Assembly: GCA_030426805.1 (NCBI GenBank)
Contig: JAUHXU010000001.1
Span: forward strand, 1,266,861 to 1,330,860
DNA from: a bacterium
GTDB taxonomy: Bacteria > Planctomycetota > JAFGQW01
Length of the DNA: 64,000 nt
Direction of reading: 5' to 3'
The notes below the pieces were generated by a model. It did not search any database and had not been told where the DNA came from. It worked only from the letters and a program-made list of their open reading frames with translations. Position 1 is the first letter of the stretch; each line of letters begins with the position of its first letter. Below are positions 53,010 to 61,789 of this stretch, piece after piece. A program made the translations under genes and the position numbers.

Positions 53010-54560
53010 GTGTCAGCCCCGCTTTCGTCGCACCCCGTCTGGTCGCGGCTGCCGGTGCTGCTGTTGCTCGCCGCGTCCGCGTTCGCGCTGCTCGCCGAGC
53101 GTCGCGACGACTCGCTCTCGCCCTACCGACACCATGCCGCGGTCTCCGGTCACGGCCTCGCGCTCGCCCAGAACCTGTCGTTCGACACCGGGCTCCTCCT
53201 CTACCACTACACGATCGTGCGCGACGGGAAGACCGAGTATCACCCCTACGGTCGGTTCCCGCTGCCGCCGTTCGCGATGGTCCGCGTCGCGATGGAGTGC
53301 GCCGGGAGCGACCTCGGCGACCGACTCTACGCCGCGCGCCTGTCGATGATCGTGTTCTTCCTCGGTGCGCTGTGGTTCGCGTTCTTGCTGATCCGCTTCC
53401 TGACGGGCAGTCCGTGGCGAGCGCTCGGGGTCGTGCTCCTCGCCGGCTCGACGTTCTACGTCCAGTTCTACAAGGATCTCGTGGACCACGAGATGCCGGC
53501 ACTGTGCGGCTGTCTGATGCTGCTCTGGACGATCGCGCGGTGGCGCGCGGGCGAAGGCAAGGCCCGTTGGGTGTTCGCCGCCGCGGTCGTCGCCATCTCG
53601 CTCGGCTGGCAGGCGACCGCCGTGCTCGTCGCGTGGTTCCTCGTCACGCTTCTCGAGTGGCCGGGCGCACGCCGTGCCGGACGCCCCGGGATGCCCAAGA
53701 TCCCGATCGCGGTCGGGATCGTCGCAGGGGTCGTCGGCGCGGGATGGCTCGGGTTCAACATCCTCAACGAGTATGCCGTCGCGGGCGAGTCGACGATCCT
53801 GTCGCAGGCGGCGATGCGCATGGGCCTCGACGCGCGACCGGTCTCGTGGCCGTATATCGGCGGGCTCGCGCTCTATCGCCTCGCCGCCTCGGTGATGCCC
53901 TACTCGCTCGTGCCGTCGCTCGCGTCCGGCTACGAGCCACCGGCGAATCCGACCACCGGACAGACCGCGCTACTCGCGGTCCTCGGCATCCTCGCCGTCC
54001 TGACCCTGATCCGCCTCGTCCGCGCGAAGCGGGCGGTCCGCGGCACGTTGGCGATCATGGTCCTCACGTCGGCTGTCTGGATCCTGCTGTTGCCGCGCTA
54101 CTTCGCACCGCACGACTTCACGTCCGTGTTCATGCTCTGCGCGGTCCTGGTCCTTCACGACGCGTTGTTCGCGGTCGTTCCCCGGCTGTTGACGCCGGTC
54201 GTCGCGGCGGGTGCCGGCGCCCTCTTCGTGGTCTCGTTCCTCGGCGCGCGTGACTTCGTCACGGAGCGCGCCGACTACATGACGAAAGCCCGCCACTACA
54301 CCGAAGCGCGCGCGCTCACCCCGCCCGGCGCCCGTGTGCACATCGACTTCGCGACGCTCGTGTTCGACGACACCTGGTACTTCATGAGCGGCTATACATA
54401 TGCCGAGCGTGCGGACGCCGACTACTACTGGACGGCATCACACCGCAAGCGGCGCTATTCACTCAACAACAGTCCACAGGGACGCCTGTTCGTGCACGTT
54501 CTCCGCAAGGACTCACCGAACAACCCGGCCGGCGCGGAGAAGAAGAAAGACGGCCAATAG
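53010..54560 (+). CDS. Multi-pass membrane protein, GT-C glycosyltransferase-like
   Basis: A 516-residue membrane protein with about 10 to 12 hydrophobic helices and a soluble C-terminal tail. After the first helix comes an acidic loop (AERRDDSLSPYRHHAAVSGHG), the place where GT-C enzymes (ArnT/PMT type) hold catalytic acids, and a second loop has EYHPYGRFPLPPF. This suggests a dolichyl- or undecaprenyl-phosphate sugar transferase, but the match is loose. The GTG start at 53010 is chosen because GGAG lies 9 bases upstream; no good ATG exists. It diverges from deoC and appears alone. Confidence 0.6.
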   Translation: MSAPLSSHPVWSRLPVLLLLAASAFALLAERRDDSLSPYRHHAAVSGHGLALAQNLSFDTGLLLYHYTIVRDGKTEYHPYGRFPLPPFAMVRVAMECAGSDLGDRLYAARLSMIVFFLGALWFAFLLIRFLTGSPWRALGVVLLAGSTFYVQFYKDLVDHEMPALCGCLMLLWTIARWRAGEGKARWVFAAAVVAISLGWQATAVLVAWFLVTLLEWPGARRAGRPGMPKIPIAVGIVAGVVGAGWLGFNILNEYAVAGESTILSQAAMRMGLDARPVSWPYIGGLALYRLAASVMPYSLVPSLASGYEPPANPTTGQTALLAVLGILAVLTLIRLVRAKRAVRGTLAIMVLTSAVWILLLPRYFAPHDFTSVFMLCAVLVLHDALFAVVPRLLTPVVAAGAGALFVVSFLGARDFVTERADYMTKARHYTEARALTPPGARVHIDFATLVFDDTWYFMSGYTYAERADADYYWTASHRKRRYSLNNSPQGRLFVHVLRKDSPNNPAGAEKKKDGQ

Positions 54561-54617
54561 CGCCTCACCGGCCGCCGACACGACGTCGGGCTCGCAGCGG
54601 CCCGACGCCGGGTCGCA

Positions 54618-55016
54618 TCAGAAGTGGAATGTTCCCGCAGTCGTGACGAGTCTCGCCCCGTATACGGCGGTGATGCAGGTACTCCCGAAGACAATCGTCC
54701 CGTTGAGGCCCATCATCGGCCCGGAAGTAATGCGGATCGTCCCGCCGCAGAAAGCCGGCACCCAGGTATAGGTCCCAGTGGACACGGTGCCGCCGACCTG
54801 CACCGCAAACAACCCGGTCGCCGCATCGAACAGCACCTGGCCGACTTGCTGGCAGCTCCCGTCGAGGAGCGGATAGACATTGGGTCCGGCGGCACCCGGG
54901 TCCGGGCCCAAGGCCACCGCGCCGCTCGCGTTCGCGAGCGCCGGTGTGCTCACGGTCGAGAAGGCGGGCATCAAGAACAACGCGAACAGAACCGCGAACA
55001 CGAGTTGCTTTTTCAT
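54618..55016 (-). CDS. Small secreted protein with conserved-looking cysteines
   Basis: A 132-residue protein. Signal peptide MKKQLVFAVLFALFLMPAFS with GAGGAG before the ATG. The mature part is a Gly/Thr/Val-rich, probably all-beta domain with three Cys (DGSCQQVG, PAFCGGT, GSTCITAV). I do not recognise a family, and it lacks the shared C-terminal module. Base composition upstream is lower in GC than the rest of the window. It diverges from the sigma factor gene at 55283, which could control it (inference). Confidence 0.7.
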   Translation of the reverse strand: MKKQLVFAVLFALFLMPAFSTVSTPALANASGAVALGPDPGAAGPNVYPLLDGSCQQVGQVLFDAATGLFAVQVGGTVSTGTYTWVPAFCGGTIRITSGPMMGLNGTIVFGSTCITAVYGARLVTTAGTFHF

Positions 55017-55129
55017 TCTTGCTCCTCTGGTTGGCATTGCTACTCACCTTGTGTGTGTACGTAGCCGTCGCAGAATTGAGCGAAAATCCACGATGCGTTC
55101 GCGCGTCGTTCTCGGCATTTGCACGATGG

Positions 55130-55159
55130 TTGACAGCGCGAAATGGAGCGGCATACGCT
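55130..55159 (+). promoter_or_regulatory. Promoter of the second sigma factor gene
   Basis: TTGACA (55130-55135), 18-bp spacer, TACGCT (55154-55159) within the 266-bp gap before the ATG at 55283. The rest of that gap has no recognisable gene. Confidence 0.5.
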
Positions 55160-55282
55160 GTCATCGCAAGCGGGGATCTACACATGCTACGAGAGTCGAT
55201 CCGATTGCGGACGCGATGGCTCTCGACACGCTCTACTGCCATACGATGAGCCAGCGTGCGTACGGAAGAGGGGTCGAGGGCC

Positions 55283-56044
55283 ATGACCGGCACCCTATCA
55301 CCTCGCGAGTGGCGCGAGATTCTGGACGGAGCCCGCTGTGCGTTTCCGACGATTCGGGTTCCGGAGCGCATCTTTCGTGATCGTGTCGTGCGCGCCGCCG
55401 CGCTGCCGCCACGACGATGTCCGCGCTCCCTCGCAGCGGCCGACCTCTACCTCGCCACGGCGTGTGCGCACGGGTTGCCCGACGCGTGGGAACGTCTGGA
55501 CCGAGCGGTGCGACACTCGCTCATCGCCGTCGCCAACGAGTGCCGCGTCGCGGACAGCGAGGGAATCGTCCAACAAGTTCTGGCCGATCTCGCCGGCGCG
55601 GACTCGGTAGCCACCACGCTCGCGGACTACCACGGCCGCGGGTCCATCAAGTCGTGGCTCACGACGATCGTCGCGCGACGCTGTAGGCGACACGCGCATG
55701 TGGATGCGAATCGCCGACAGCGCCTCGTCGACCTGGCGCGTGTCGTTCGTGCCGAACACGAATCGACGCTCGAAGTGCTCGTGCGGGCCGAGCAGGAGCG
55801 CAAACTCCGACGAGCGATCCGGGGAGCCCTGCGATCGCTGTCCGAGCGCGAGCGTATCGTCATCGAACGACGTCTGCGGGGCGAGTCGGGCCTGGCGATC
55901 GGGAACGCGCTGGGCGTGACACCGTCGCGGATCAGTCAGCTGTTCGCATCGGCGCAGCGTCACGTCCGATCGCGGATCGCCCGCGAGTCGATCGTGCAGG
56001 AGCCGGACGCGCGCACGACGCCCGCCTCAACGACCGACGCGTGA
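55283..56044 (+). CDS. Sigma-70 family factor with N-terminal extension
   Basis: A 253-residue sigma factor-like protein. An unusual N-terminal part (FPTIRVPERIFRDRVV, then LAAADLYLATACAHG) resembles the larger sigma factors known mainly from Myxococcota (TIGR03001 group, from memory). Region 2 is around residues 85-140 (GSIKSWLTTIVARRCRRHA) and region 4 near residues 190-235 (LSERERIVIERRLRGESG, VTPSRISQLFASAQRHV) with a clear helix-turn-helix. GTG at 55256 is an alternative start. The end overlaps the convergent RND gene by 18 bp. Targets are unknown. Confidence 0.8.
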   Translation: MTGTLSPREWREILDGARCAFPTIRVPERIFRDRVVRAAALPPRRCPRSLAAADLYLATACAHGLPDAWERLDRAVRHSLIAVANECRVADSEGIVQQVLADLAGADSVATTLADYHGRGSIKSWLTTIVARRCRRHAHVDANRRQRLVDLARVVRAEHESTLEVLVRAEQERKLRRAIRGALRSLSERERIVIERRLRGESGLAIGNALGVTPSRISQLFASAQRHVRSRIARESIVQEPDARTTPASTTDA

Positions 56045-58210
56045 GCGCCTGCGCCAGAGCGTCATCGCCGCAGGCAGCACGAGCAGGGTCGTGCCGAGGG
56101 CGCCGAAGATCGTCACGGCTGCGACGAGGCCGAACTCGCTGGTCAGGCCGAATTCGCTCGTCGAGAGCGTGCCGAAGCCGATCACGAGCAGACCGCCGGT
56201 GACGAGGATCGGCTTGCCGGTGTAGACCACCGCGCGGCGCAGCGCTTCATCGGCGTCGGCACCGGCGTTGCGTTCACGTCGCTCGCGGTTCAGCAGGTGG
56301 ATCGTCAGGTCGATCGCGAGGCCGAGCGCGATCGTGCCGACGATGACCGTCGACGTGCGGATCACGATGCCGAGCCCCCCCATCGCACCGAGACCGAGCA
56401 GGATCGGCAGCGTCGTGCCGAGCAGCCCCCACCACGCGCTCGCCAGACTCCGAAACAGCACCCAGACCACGACGAAGATCACGACGAGCGCGAACGCGAA
56501 ACTGCGCACGCCCTCGACGATGATCGAGCTGATCACCCGGTTCGCGACGACCGACACGCCGACGGGGGTCACCGTGAAGCCGGGCAGTTCCTTCGCGACG
56601 AACGCGGCGACGTCGTCGTAGAACGCGAAGCTCCGCCGCGCGCCGATGTCCTGCAGTAAGCACACGACGCGAGTCACGCGGCCGGGCTCGTCGGTGAGCG
56701 CACCGACCGGCACCTCGCGGTTGAGCCGTTCCATCGCGCCGCGGAGCGCCGCATCGCCGCCGAGCCGAAGCATCCCCGCCGCGAGCGGTCGATACCGTCG
56801 GAAGTCGTCGAGCACGTCGTTGATGCTCAGTGTCTTGTCGACGAACGGCTGCTTGGCACAGAACGCCTCGAGCTTCGCGAGCGCCTCGCGGCCCGGCCCG
56901 TCGATCGCCCCGCCCTCGCGCCCCGAGTCGAGCACGAGGTCGAGCGGAATCACCGACGACAGCCGCTCCTCGAAGAAGCGGTAGGAGTGGCGGATGAACG
57001 TGCGCGACCCCATGTCGTCGGTCAGGTATGCGTCCATGTCGACGCGCGTCGCGCCGATCCCGGCGATGACGATCGCGATCGCGGCGCCGCCGGTAATCCA
57101 CGCGGCGCGACGAGTGATCCACCCGTGCACGACCGACAGCGCGCGCTCGACCGCGTCGGTCGCGCGCCGCGCCGCGGGCGCCGGCGCACCGACGCGCGCG
57201 AGCACGATCGGAATCAACGTGATCGCGATCACGAACGAGAATCCGACGCCGATCGCGGCGAGCCAGCCGAACTCGCGGATGTCCCGCACCCGCGCGAGCA
57301 CGAGCGAGCCGAATCCGATCATCGTCGTCAGCGTGGACAGCAGGCAGGCGAGCCCGATGTTCGCCACCGCGCGCTCGGCGACCGCGCGCATCGTCGCCTC
57401 GGCGCGGGCGGACTCGCGAAACGCGAAGATCACGTGGATCGCGACCGACACGCCGATACAGATCAACAGCGTCGGCAGCGCGCCGGTCAACATCGTCAGC
57501 GACCGACGCTCGATCCCCATCACCCCGCCGACCCACAGTACGGTCAGCGCGACCGTCACGAGCGGCAGGAGCACCGCGATGAACCGACGGAACAGCAGGA
57601 GCAGCACCGTGACGACGATCCCGACCGCGATCGGGATGAATCGCTGCTGGTCGACGCCGATCAGGCGGACGAACTCGCGCCGATACAGCGGCGGACCGGC
57701 AATGGCGTATTCCTCGCGCGACCACGACGCGTCCAGAAGCGCCTGCAACGCCCCGAACACCCGCTCGCGACCGTCGGCGTTGTCGTGCGTCGGCGCGACG
57801 TGACCGACGATCGCAGCGGTGCGCCCGTCGGCCGACAGCAGCAGCCCCGCGAGTGCCGACGACCGCGTCGGGTCGCCGCCGCCGACCGCATCGCCCGGCG
57901 TGACGATGCGCTCGAGTCCGTCGATCGCGCGCATCCCGGTCGCGACTGCCTCGATGCGTTCGCCCCCGCCATCGCCGTAGGGCTCCGGCAGCGAGACGCC
58001 GACGAGAAAGCGGTTCTCGTCCGACGGGAACACCACCTCGTAGCGCCGCGCCGCCTCGACGTGCGGGTCGTCCGCGACGAGCAGCGAGTCCGCGTCGACC
58101 TCGAGTCGCACGCGCGGCGCGAGCCACGCGGCGGCGGCCGTCGCACAGACGAGCAGCACCGTCACCGCGACACGATGGCGGAGGATCGCGATCGAGAGCG
58201 CCTGAATCAT
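56027..58210 (-). CDS. RND/MMPL family membrane transporter
   Basis: A 727-residue protein with the duplicated RND layout: helix 1 at the start, a periplasmic domain, helices 2-6 (about residues 190-330), helix 7 near 370, a second periplasmic domain and helices 8-12 to the end. The SSD-like segment in helices 2-6 and the length fit the MMPL/HpnN group that moves lipids or hopanoids rather than drugs. No membrane-fusion protein or outer-membrane channel is adjacent, again typical of that group. An in-protein repeat SEFGLTSEFGL is present near the C-terminus. Confidence 0.88.
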   Translation of the reverse strand: MIQALSIAILRHRVAVTVLLVCATAAAAWLAPRVRLEVDADSLLVADDPHVEAARRYEVVFPSDENRFLVGVSLPEPYGDGGGERIEAVATGMRAIDGLERIVTPGDAVGGGDPTRSSALAGLLLSADGRTAAIVGHVAPTHDNADGRERVFGALQALLDASWSREEYAIAGPPLYRREFVRLIGVDQQRFIPIAVGIVVTVLLLLFRRFIAVLLPLVTVALTVLWVGGVMGIERRSLTMLTGALPTLLICIGVSVAIHVIFAFRESARAEATMRAVAERAVANIGLACLLSTLTTMIGFGSLVLARVRDIREFGWLAAIGVGFSFVIAITLIPIVLARVGAPAPAARRATDAVERALSVVHGWITRRAAWITGGAAIAIVIAGIGATRVDMDAYLTDDMGSRTFIRHSYRFFEERLSSVIPLDLVLDSGREGGAIDGPGREALAKLEAFCAKQPFVDKTLSINDVLDDFRRYRPLAAGMLRLGGDAALRGAMERLNREVPVGALTDEPGRVTRVVCLLQDIGARRSFAFYDDVAAFVAKELPGFTVTPVGVSVVANRVISSIIVEGVRSFAFALVVIFVVVWVLFRSLASAWWGLLGTTLPILLGLGAMGGLGIVIRTSTVIVGTIALGLAIDLTIHLLNRERRERNAGADADEALRRAVVYTGKPILVTGGLLVIGFGTLSTSEFGLTSEFGLVAAVTIFGALGTTLLVLPAAMTLWRRRSRVGR

Positions 58211-58263
58211 CGCAGCACGCTACCCGATTTCACGGCCGTGTCGAGTCGCCACGCGCGCGGACG

Positions 58264-58506
58264 CTACTCGGCCAACCCCCGATGCGTGCCGTCGCACGTC
58301 GGGTGCTTCGCGCTCCGGCCACAGCGACACCATGCGTAGCGCAGGGGCGCGTCGAGCGTGAGCATCGTCGGCCGTGCGTCGGTGCCGCGGTGGCTGCCGT
58401 CGCACAGCGGCGGCGTGGCAGTGCGACCGCACGCGCAGACCGCGTGGGTGCCTGCGTCGAGGGGCACCTTCAGGGGCAGTGGCGAATCCGGGGTAGAATC
58501 GTTCAT
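58264..58506 (-). CDS. Double CDGSH-type iron-sulfur protein
   Basis: An 80-residue protein with two 2Fe-2S CDGSH motifs: CACGRTATPPLCDGSH at about residues 27-42 and CRCGRSAKHPTCDGTH at about 61-76, each with the 3Cys-1His ligand set of mitoNEET. No membrane anchor or signal is seen, so it is a soluble tandem CDGSH protein, likely acting in redox or cluster transfer. The ATG at 58506 lies at the expected transcription start of the divergent SOD gene, so the two genes share a very short control region. Confidence 0.9.
   Translation of the reverse strand: MNDSTPDSPLPLKVPLDAGTHAVCACGRTATPPLCDGSHRGTDARPTMLTLDAPLRYAWCRCGRSAKHPTCDGTHRGLAE
58494..58499 (+). promoter_or_regulatory. -10 hexamer of the SOD gene
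   Basis: TAGAAT about 95 bp before the SOD start; the -35 is unclear. It overlaps the start region of the CDGSH gene. Confidence 0.35.
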
Positions 58507-58593
58507 AATGTCTCCGACCGAGACGATCATCGCACTCGGGCGCGCCGCGAGCAATCGCCGACCGCCCGGGATCGACGAAAGGAACGAATTCGA

Positions 58594-59313
58594 ATGACGA
58601 CACGACGCGAAGCGATCGGCGCGATGGGCCTGGCTGCCGCCGGCGGCTGGCTCGCCCTCGCGGCCGACCCGGCATGGGCCGGCGCCCCCGCCCCTGCGGA
58701 CGCGATGGCGGGCGATTACCAACAGCCGGAGCTCGGCTATGCGTTCGACGCACTGGAGCCGCACATCGACGAGCAGACGATGCGGCTTCACTACTCGAAG
58801 CACCACCTCGGCTACGTGAAGGGCCTCAACCGAGCCCTGCACGAGTTGCGCTCGGCGACCGAGGGCGGCGACACCGCGCTGATCAAGCACTGGTCTCGCG
58901 AGGTCGCGTTCCACGGCTCGGGCCACGTGCTGCACTGCATCTTCTGGAAGAACATGTCTCCGGACGGCGGAAAGCCGCCGTCGGACGGGCCGCTCGCGAG
59001 CGCGATCAAGCGCGACTTCGGCTCGTTCGACACGTTCGCGACGCAGTTCAAGGCGGCGTCGGCGAAGGTCGAGGGCTCGGGCTGGGGCATCCTCGCGTTC
59101 GAGCCGCTCGGCAAGCGCCTCGTCGTGTTGCAGGCGGAGAAGCACCACAACCAGACCGTCTGGGGCGCGGTGCCGCTGCTGTGCATCGACGTGTGGGAGC
59201 ACGCCTACTACCTGCGGTATCAGAACCGCCGCGCCGCCTACGTCGATGCGTTCATGAAGGTCGTGAACTGGGACGACGTCGCGGCGCGTTACGAGCGCGT
59301 CGCCGGGTCCTGA
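58594..59313 (+). CDS. Exported Fe/Mn superoxide dismutase
   Basis: A 239-residue SOD with a twin-arginine leader (MTTRREAIGAMG, hydrophobic run to about residue 29), so it is exported folded to the periplasm. The N-terminal helical hairpin has HYSKHHLGYVKGLN and HGSGHVLHCIFWKNM, and the C-terminal domain has DVWEHAYYLRYQNRR; the His-His-Asp-His metal set is complete. AAAGGA precedes the ATG. It converts superoxide to peroxide. Position next to a MntR-like regulator and metal importer suggests Mn use (inference). The 3' end overlaps the regulator gene by 25 bp. Confidence 0.93.
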   Translation: MTTRREAIGAMGLAAAGGWLALAADPAWAGAPAPADAMAGDYQQPELGYAFDALEPHIDEQTMRLHYSKHHLGYVKGLNRALHELRSATEGGDTALIKHWSREVAFHGSGHVLHCIFWKNMSPDGGKPPSDGPLASAIKRDFGSFDTFATQFKAASAKVEGSGWGILAFEPLGKRLVVLQAEKHHNQTVWGAVPLLCIDVWEHAYYLRYQNRRAAYVDAFMKVVNWDDVAARYERVAGS

Positions 59314-59993
59314 ACCGGCTCGACGAGGATCTGGGCGGCCGCCGCGCGATCGAACGCGTGGCGGCCGCTCGTCGTTTCGACGACGACCGGGCCGTCGTCG
59401 TCGCGGGCGCCGACCGTCGCGACCTCGCCGGGCACGACGCCACACCGATCGAGTCGGCGCAGGAAGTCGGCGCTCTGGTCGAGGACCCGCGCGACGCGAT
59501 GGCGCCCCGGCTCGCAGGTCAGCAGCGACGGATGATCGGTCGTCGCGACGTCGCCACGCGCGGTCGGAATCGGGTCGCCGTGCGGGTCGAACGTCGGGCG
59601 GCCGAGTAGCGCGTCCATCCGCTCGAGCATCTTCTCCGAGACGACGTGCTCGAGTCGCTCCGCTTCCGGGTGCACCTCGCTCCAGTCCATCCCGAGCACC
59701 TCGACGAGAAACAACTCGACGATCCGGTGCCGTCGGAGGACGCGCATCGCGAGCGCCTCGCCCGCCCCGGTCAGCGTGACGCCGCCGTACGGCTCGTACG
59801 AGACGAGCCCCGCGTTCGCGAGCGTCTTCATCATCGACGTCGCCGTGCCGGGGGTCACCGAGAGCGCCTCGGCGATCCGACCGGTCGTCACACGCTCGCC
59901 GGGTCGGGCGAGCTGTTCGGCGTAGATCGCCTTCAGGTAGTCCTCGATCGTGCTGGTCGGCATCGGTCGCTCCGCGGGGCTTCGTTCGAACAT
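59289..59993 (-). CDS. DtxR/MntR family metal-dependent regulator
   Basis: A 234-residue repressor. The winged helix is at about residues 11-75 (TIEDYLKAIYAEQ, RIAEALSVTPGTATSMMKTL); the dimer and metal-binding domain holds RRHRIVELFL and VHPEAERLEHVVSE, where Glu instead of the Cys of DtxR suggests Mn specificity. A C-terminal FeoA/SH3-like domain follows (RRLDRCGVVPGEVATVG). ATG at 59993 is chosen because GGGGAGG precedes it; ATG at 59963 is an alternative. It diverges from the importer, with a palindrome lying between, and probably represses both itself and the importer. Confidence 0.92.
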   Translation of the reverse strand: MFERSPAERPMPTSTIEDYLKAIYAEQLARPGERVTTGRIAEALSVTPGTATSMMKTLANAGLVSYEPYGGVTLTGAGEALAMRVLRRHRIVELFLVEVLGMDWSEVHPEAERLEHVVSEKMLERMDALLGRPTFDPHGDPIPTARGDVATTDHPSLLTCEPGRHRVARVLDQSADFLRRLDRCGVVPGEVATVGARDDDGPVVVETTSGRHAFDRAAAAQILVEPVQDPATRS

Positions 59994-59997
59994 GAGG

Positions 59998-60027
59998 TTG
60001 ACGCCTCCCCGGAGCATACGGTAGATT
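59998..60027 (+). promoter_or_regulatory. Promoter of the metal importer operon
   Basis: TTGACG (59998-60003), 18-bp spacer, TAGATT (60022-60027), about 30 bp before the ATG at 60059. Confidence 0.55.
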
Positions 60028-60041
60028 TTTTGAGTAGTCAA
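60013..60041 (-). promoter_or_regulatory. Promoter of the MntR-like regulator gene
   Basis: On the minus strand TTGACT (60041-60036), 17-bp spacer, TATGCT (60018-60013). Its -35 lies in the palindrome at 60028-60043. Confidence 0.55.
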
Positions 60042-60043
60042 AA
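60028..60043. promoter_or_regulatory. Candidate operator for the MntR-like regulator
   Basis: TTTTGA-gtag-TCAAAA is a perfect palindrome in an otherwise GC-rich region. It covers the -35 of the regulator gene and the expected transcription start of the importer operon, so one bound dimer could repress both. Confidence 0.55.
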
Positions 60044-60058
60044 CTTCGGGAGATCACA

Positions 60059-60997
60059 ATGAGACCCTCGATCGGGGTGCCGCTCGCGCTCGCACTGCTC
60101 GCGACGGCGTTCGGCGGATGCGGCGGTGGCGGCAGCGACGACGACCGCCCCCTCGTCGTCGCGACGACGGGCATGATCGGCGACGTGGCCCGCCGCATCG
60201 GCGGCGATGCGGTCCGCGTCGAGGTGCTGATGGGGCCCGGCGTCGACCCCCACCTCTACCGGGCCACCGAACGCGACGTGCGGCGCCTCGGCACCGCGAG
60301 CCTCGTGCTGTTCAACGGCTTGTTCCTCGAAGGCAAGATGGCCGACGTGCTCGAACGGGTCGGCGCCGATCGGCCGGTGCTCCGGGTGACGCAAGCGATC
60401 GACGCCGCCGAGTTGCTCGAACCCGACGGCAGCGGCGGCCACCCGGATCCGCACGTGTGGAACGACGTCCGCCTCTGGGCCAAGACGATCGACCCGATCC
60501 GCGACGCACTCGCGAAGGTCGTGCCGGAGCGAGCGGCGGCGTTCACCGAGCGCGCGACCGCGTTGCACGCGGAGTTCACGGCGCTCGACGCGTGGATCGA
60601 GCGGCAGGTGAAACGCATCCCGGCCAGCCAGCGCGTACTCGTGACCGCGCACGACGCATTCGGCTACCTCGGGCGGCGCTACGGACTCGAAGTGCGCGGC
60701 CTGCAGGGCATCTCGACCGCGACCGAAGCCGGCACGCGCGACCTGCAGGACCTCGCGGCGTTCATCGTCGCCCGCAAGCTCCCGGCGATCTTCGTCGAGT
60801 CGAGCGTGCCCAAGAAAGCGATCCGCGCGCTGTGCGTCGCCTGCGAACGCTACGGCCACACCGTGACGATCGGTGGCGAGCTGTTCTCCGATGCGATGGG
60901 CGCCGAGGGATCGGCCGAGGCCACCTACCCCGGCATGATCCGGCACAACGTCCGGACGATCGTCGCGGCGCTCTCCGGAGACGGCGATGCCGGGTGA
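60059..60997 (+). CDS. Metal ABC transporter substrate-binding lipoprotein (ZnuA/TroA-like)
   Basis: A 312-residue lipoprotein; the leader ends in FGGCGGGG, giving a lipid-anchored Cys followed by a flexible linker. The cluster A-I fold has its four metal ligands: His in GVDPHLY, His in PDPHVWND, Glu in IFVESSVPK and Asp in ELFSDAMG. It lacks the His-rich loop common in zinc carriers, which favours manganese or iron. GGGAG precedes the ATG. It is the first gene of the importer operon and overlaps the ATPase gene by 11 bp. Confidence 0.92.
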   Translation: MRPSIGVPLALALLATAFGGCGGGGSDDDRPLVVATTGMIGDVARRIGGDAVRVEVLMGPGVDPHLYRATERDVRRLGTASLVLFNGLFLEGKMADVLERVGADRPVLRVTQAIDAAELLEPDGSGGHPDPHVWNDVRLWAKTIDPIRDALAKVVPERAAAFTERATALHAEFTALDAWIERQVKRIPASQRVLVTAHDAFGYLGRRYGLEVRGLQGISTATEAGTRDLQDLAAFIVARKLPAIFVESSVPKKAIRALCVACERYGHTVTIGGELFSDAMGAEGSAEATYPGMIRHNVRTIVAALSGDGDAG

Positions 60998-61784
60998 ACC
61001 ACCGCGCACCGACGCGCCGGCGATCGAAGTCCACGACCTCACGGTGGCCTACCGCACGAAGCCGGTGCTGTGGGACATCGACGTCGCGCTCCCGGAGGGG
61101 CGTCTGATCGCGATCGTCGGGCCGAACGGCGCCGGCAAGAGCACGCTGCTCAAGGCGATCCTCGGGCTCGTCCCGGCGGTGACCGGTTGGGTGAAGGTCT
61201 TCGGCGAACCGTACGAGAAGCGCCGGTCGTGGGTGGGCTACGTGCCGCAGCGCGAGAGCGTCGACTGGGACTTCCCGACGACCGCGCTCGACGTCGTGAC
61301 GATGGGCCTCTACGGTCGGCTCGGCTGGTTTCGGCGGCCGAACGCGACGCACCGCGACCTCGCACGCGCAGCGCTCGATCAGGTCGGCGTCGCGGACCTC
61401 GCGGACCGACAGATCAGCCAACTCTCCGGTGGCCAGCAGCAGCGCGTCTTCCTCGCACGAGCGCTCGCGCAGGATGCGCGCCTCTACCTGATGGACGAGC
61501 CGTTCGCGGGCATCGACGTCACGACCGAGCGCGCGGTGCTCGGTCTGCTGCAAGGGCTCCGCGACCGCGGGCGCACCGTCGTCGCCGTGCATCACGATCT
61601 CCAGACCGTCGCCGACTACTTCGACCACGTCGTGCTGCTGAACATGCACCTCGTCGACTCGGGCCCCGTCGAGACGACGTTCACGAAGGACAATCTCACG
61701 CGCACCTACGGCGGTCGTTTGACCGCGCTCTCCAACGCCGCCGAGGCGCTGCTCGAACGACGGCCCTCGCGCCCGAAGGGGTAA
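60987..61784 (+). CDS. Metal ABC transporter ATP-binding protein
   Basis: A 265-residue ABC ATPase. Walker A is [14 protein letters not shown], the signature [15 protein letters not shown], Walker [13 protein letters not shown] and the switch His is in VVAVHHDL. The sequence type ([19 protein letters not shown]) is that of the MntB/TroB/ZnuC group. It starts inside the end of the binding-protein gene, so translation is coupled, and the first permease begins 5 bp after its stop. Confidence 0.95.
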   Translation: MPGEPPRTDAPAIEVHDLTVAYRTKPVLWDIDVALPEGRLIAIVGPNGAGKSTLLKAILGLVPAVTGWVKVFGEPYEKRRSWVGYVPQRESVDWDFPTTALDVVTMGLYGRLGWFRRPNATHRDLARAALDQVGVADLADRQISQLSGGQQQRVFLARALAQDARLYLMDEPFAGIDVTTERAVLGLLQGLRDRGRTVVAVHHDLQTVADYFDHVVLLNMHLVDSGPVETTFTKDNLTRTYGGRLTALSNAAEALLERRPSRPKG

Positions 61785-61789
61785 CCGCC

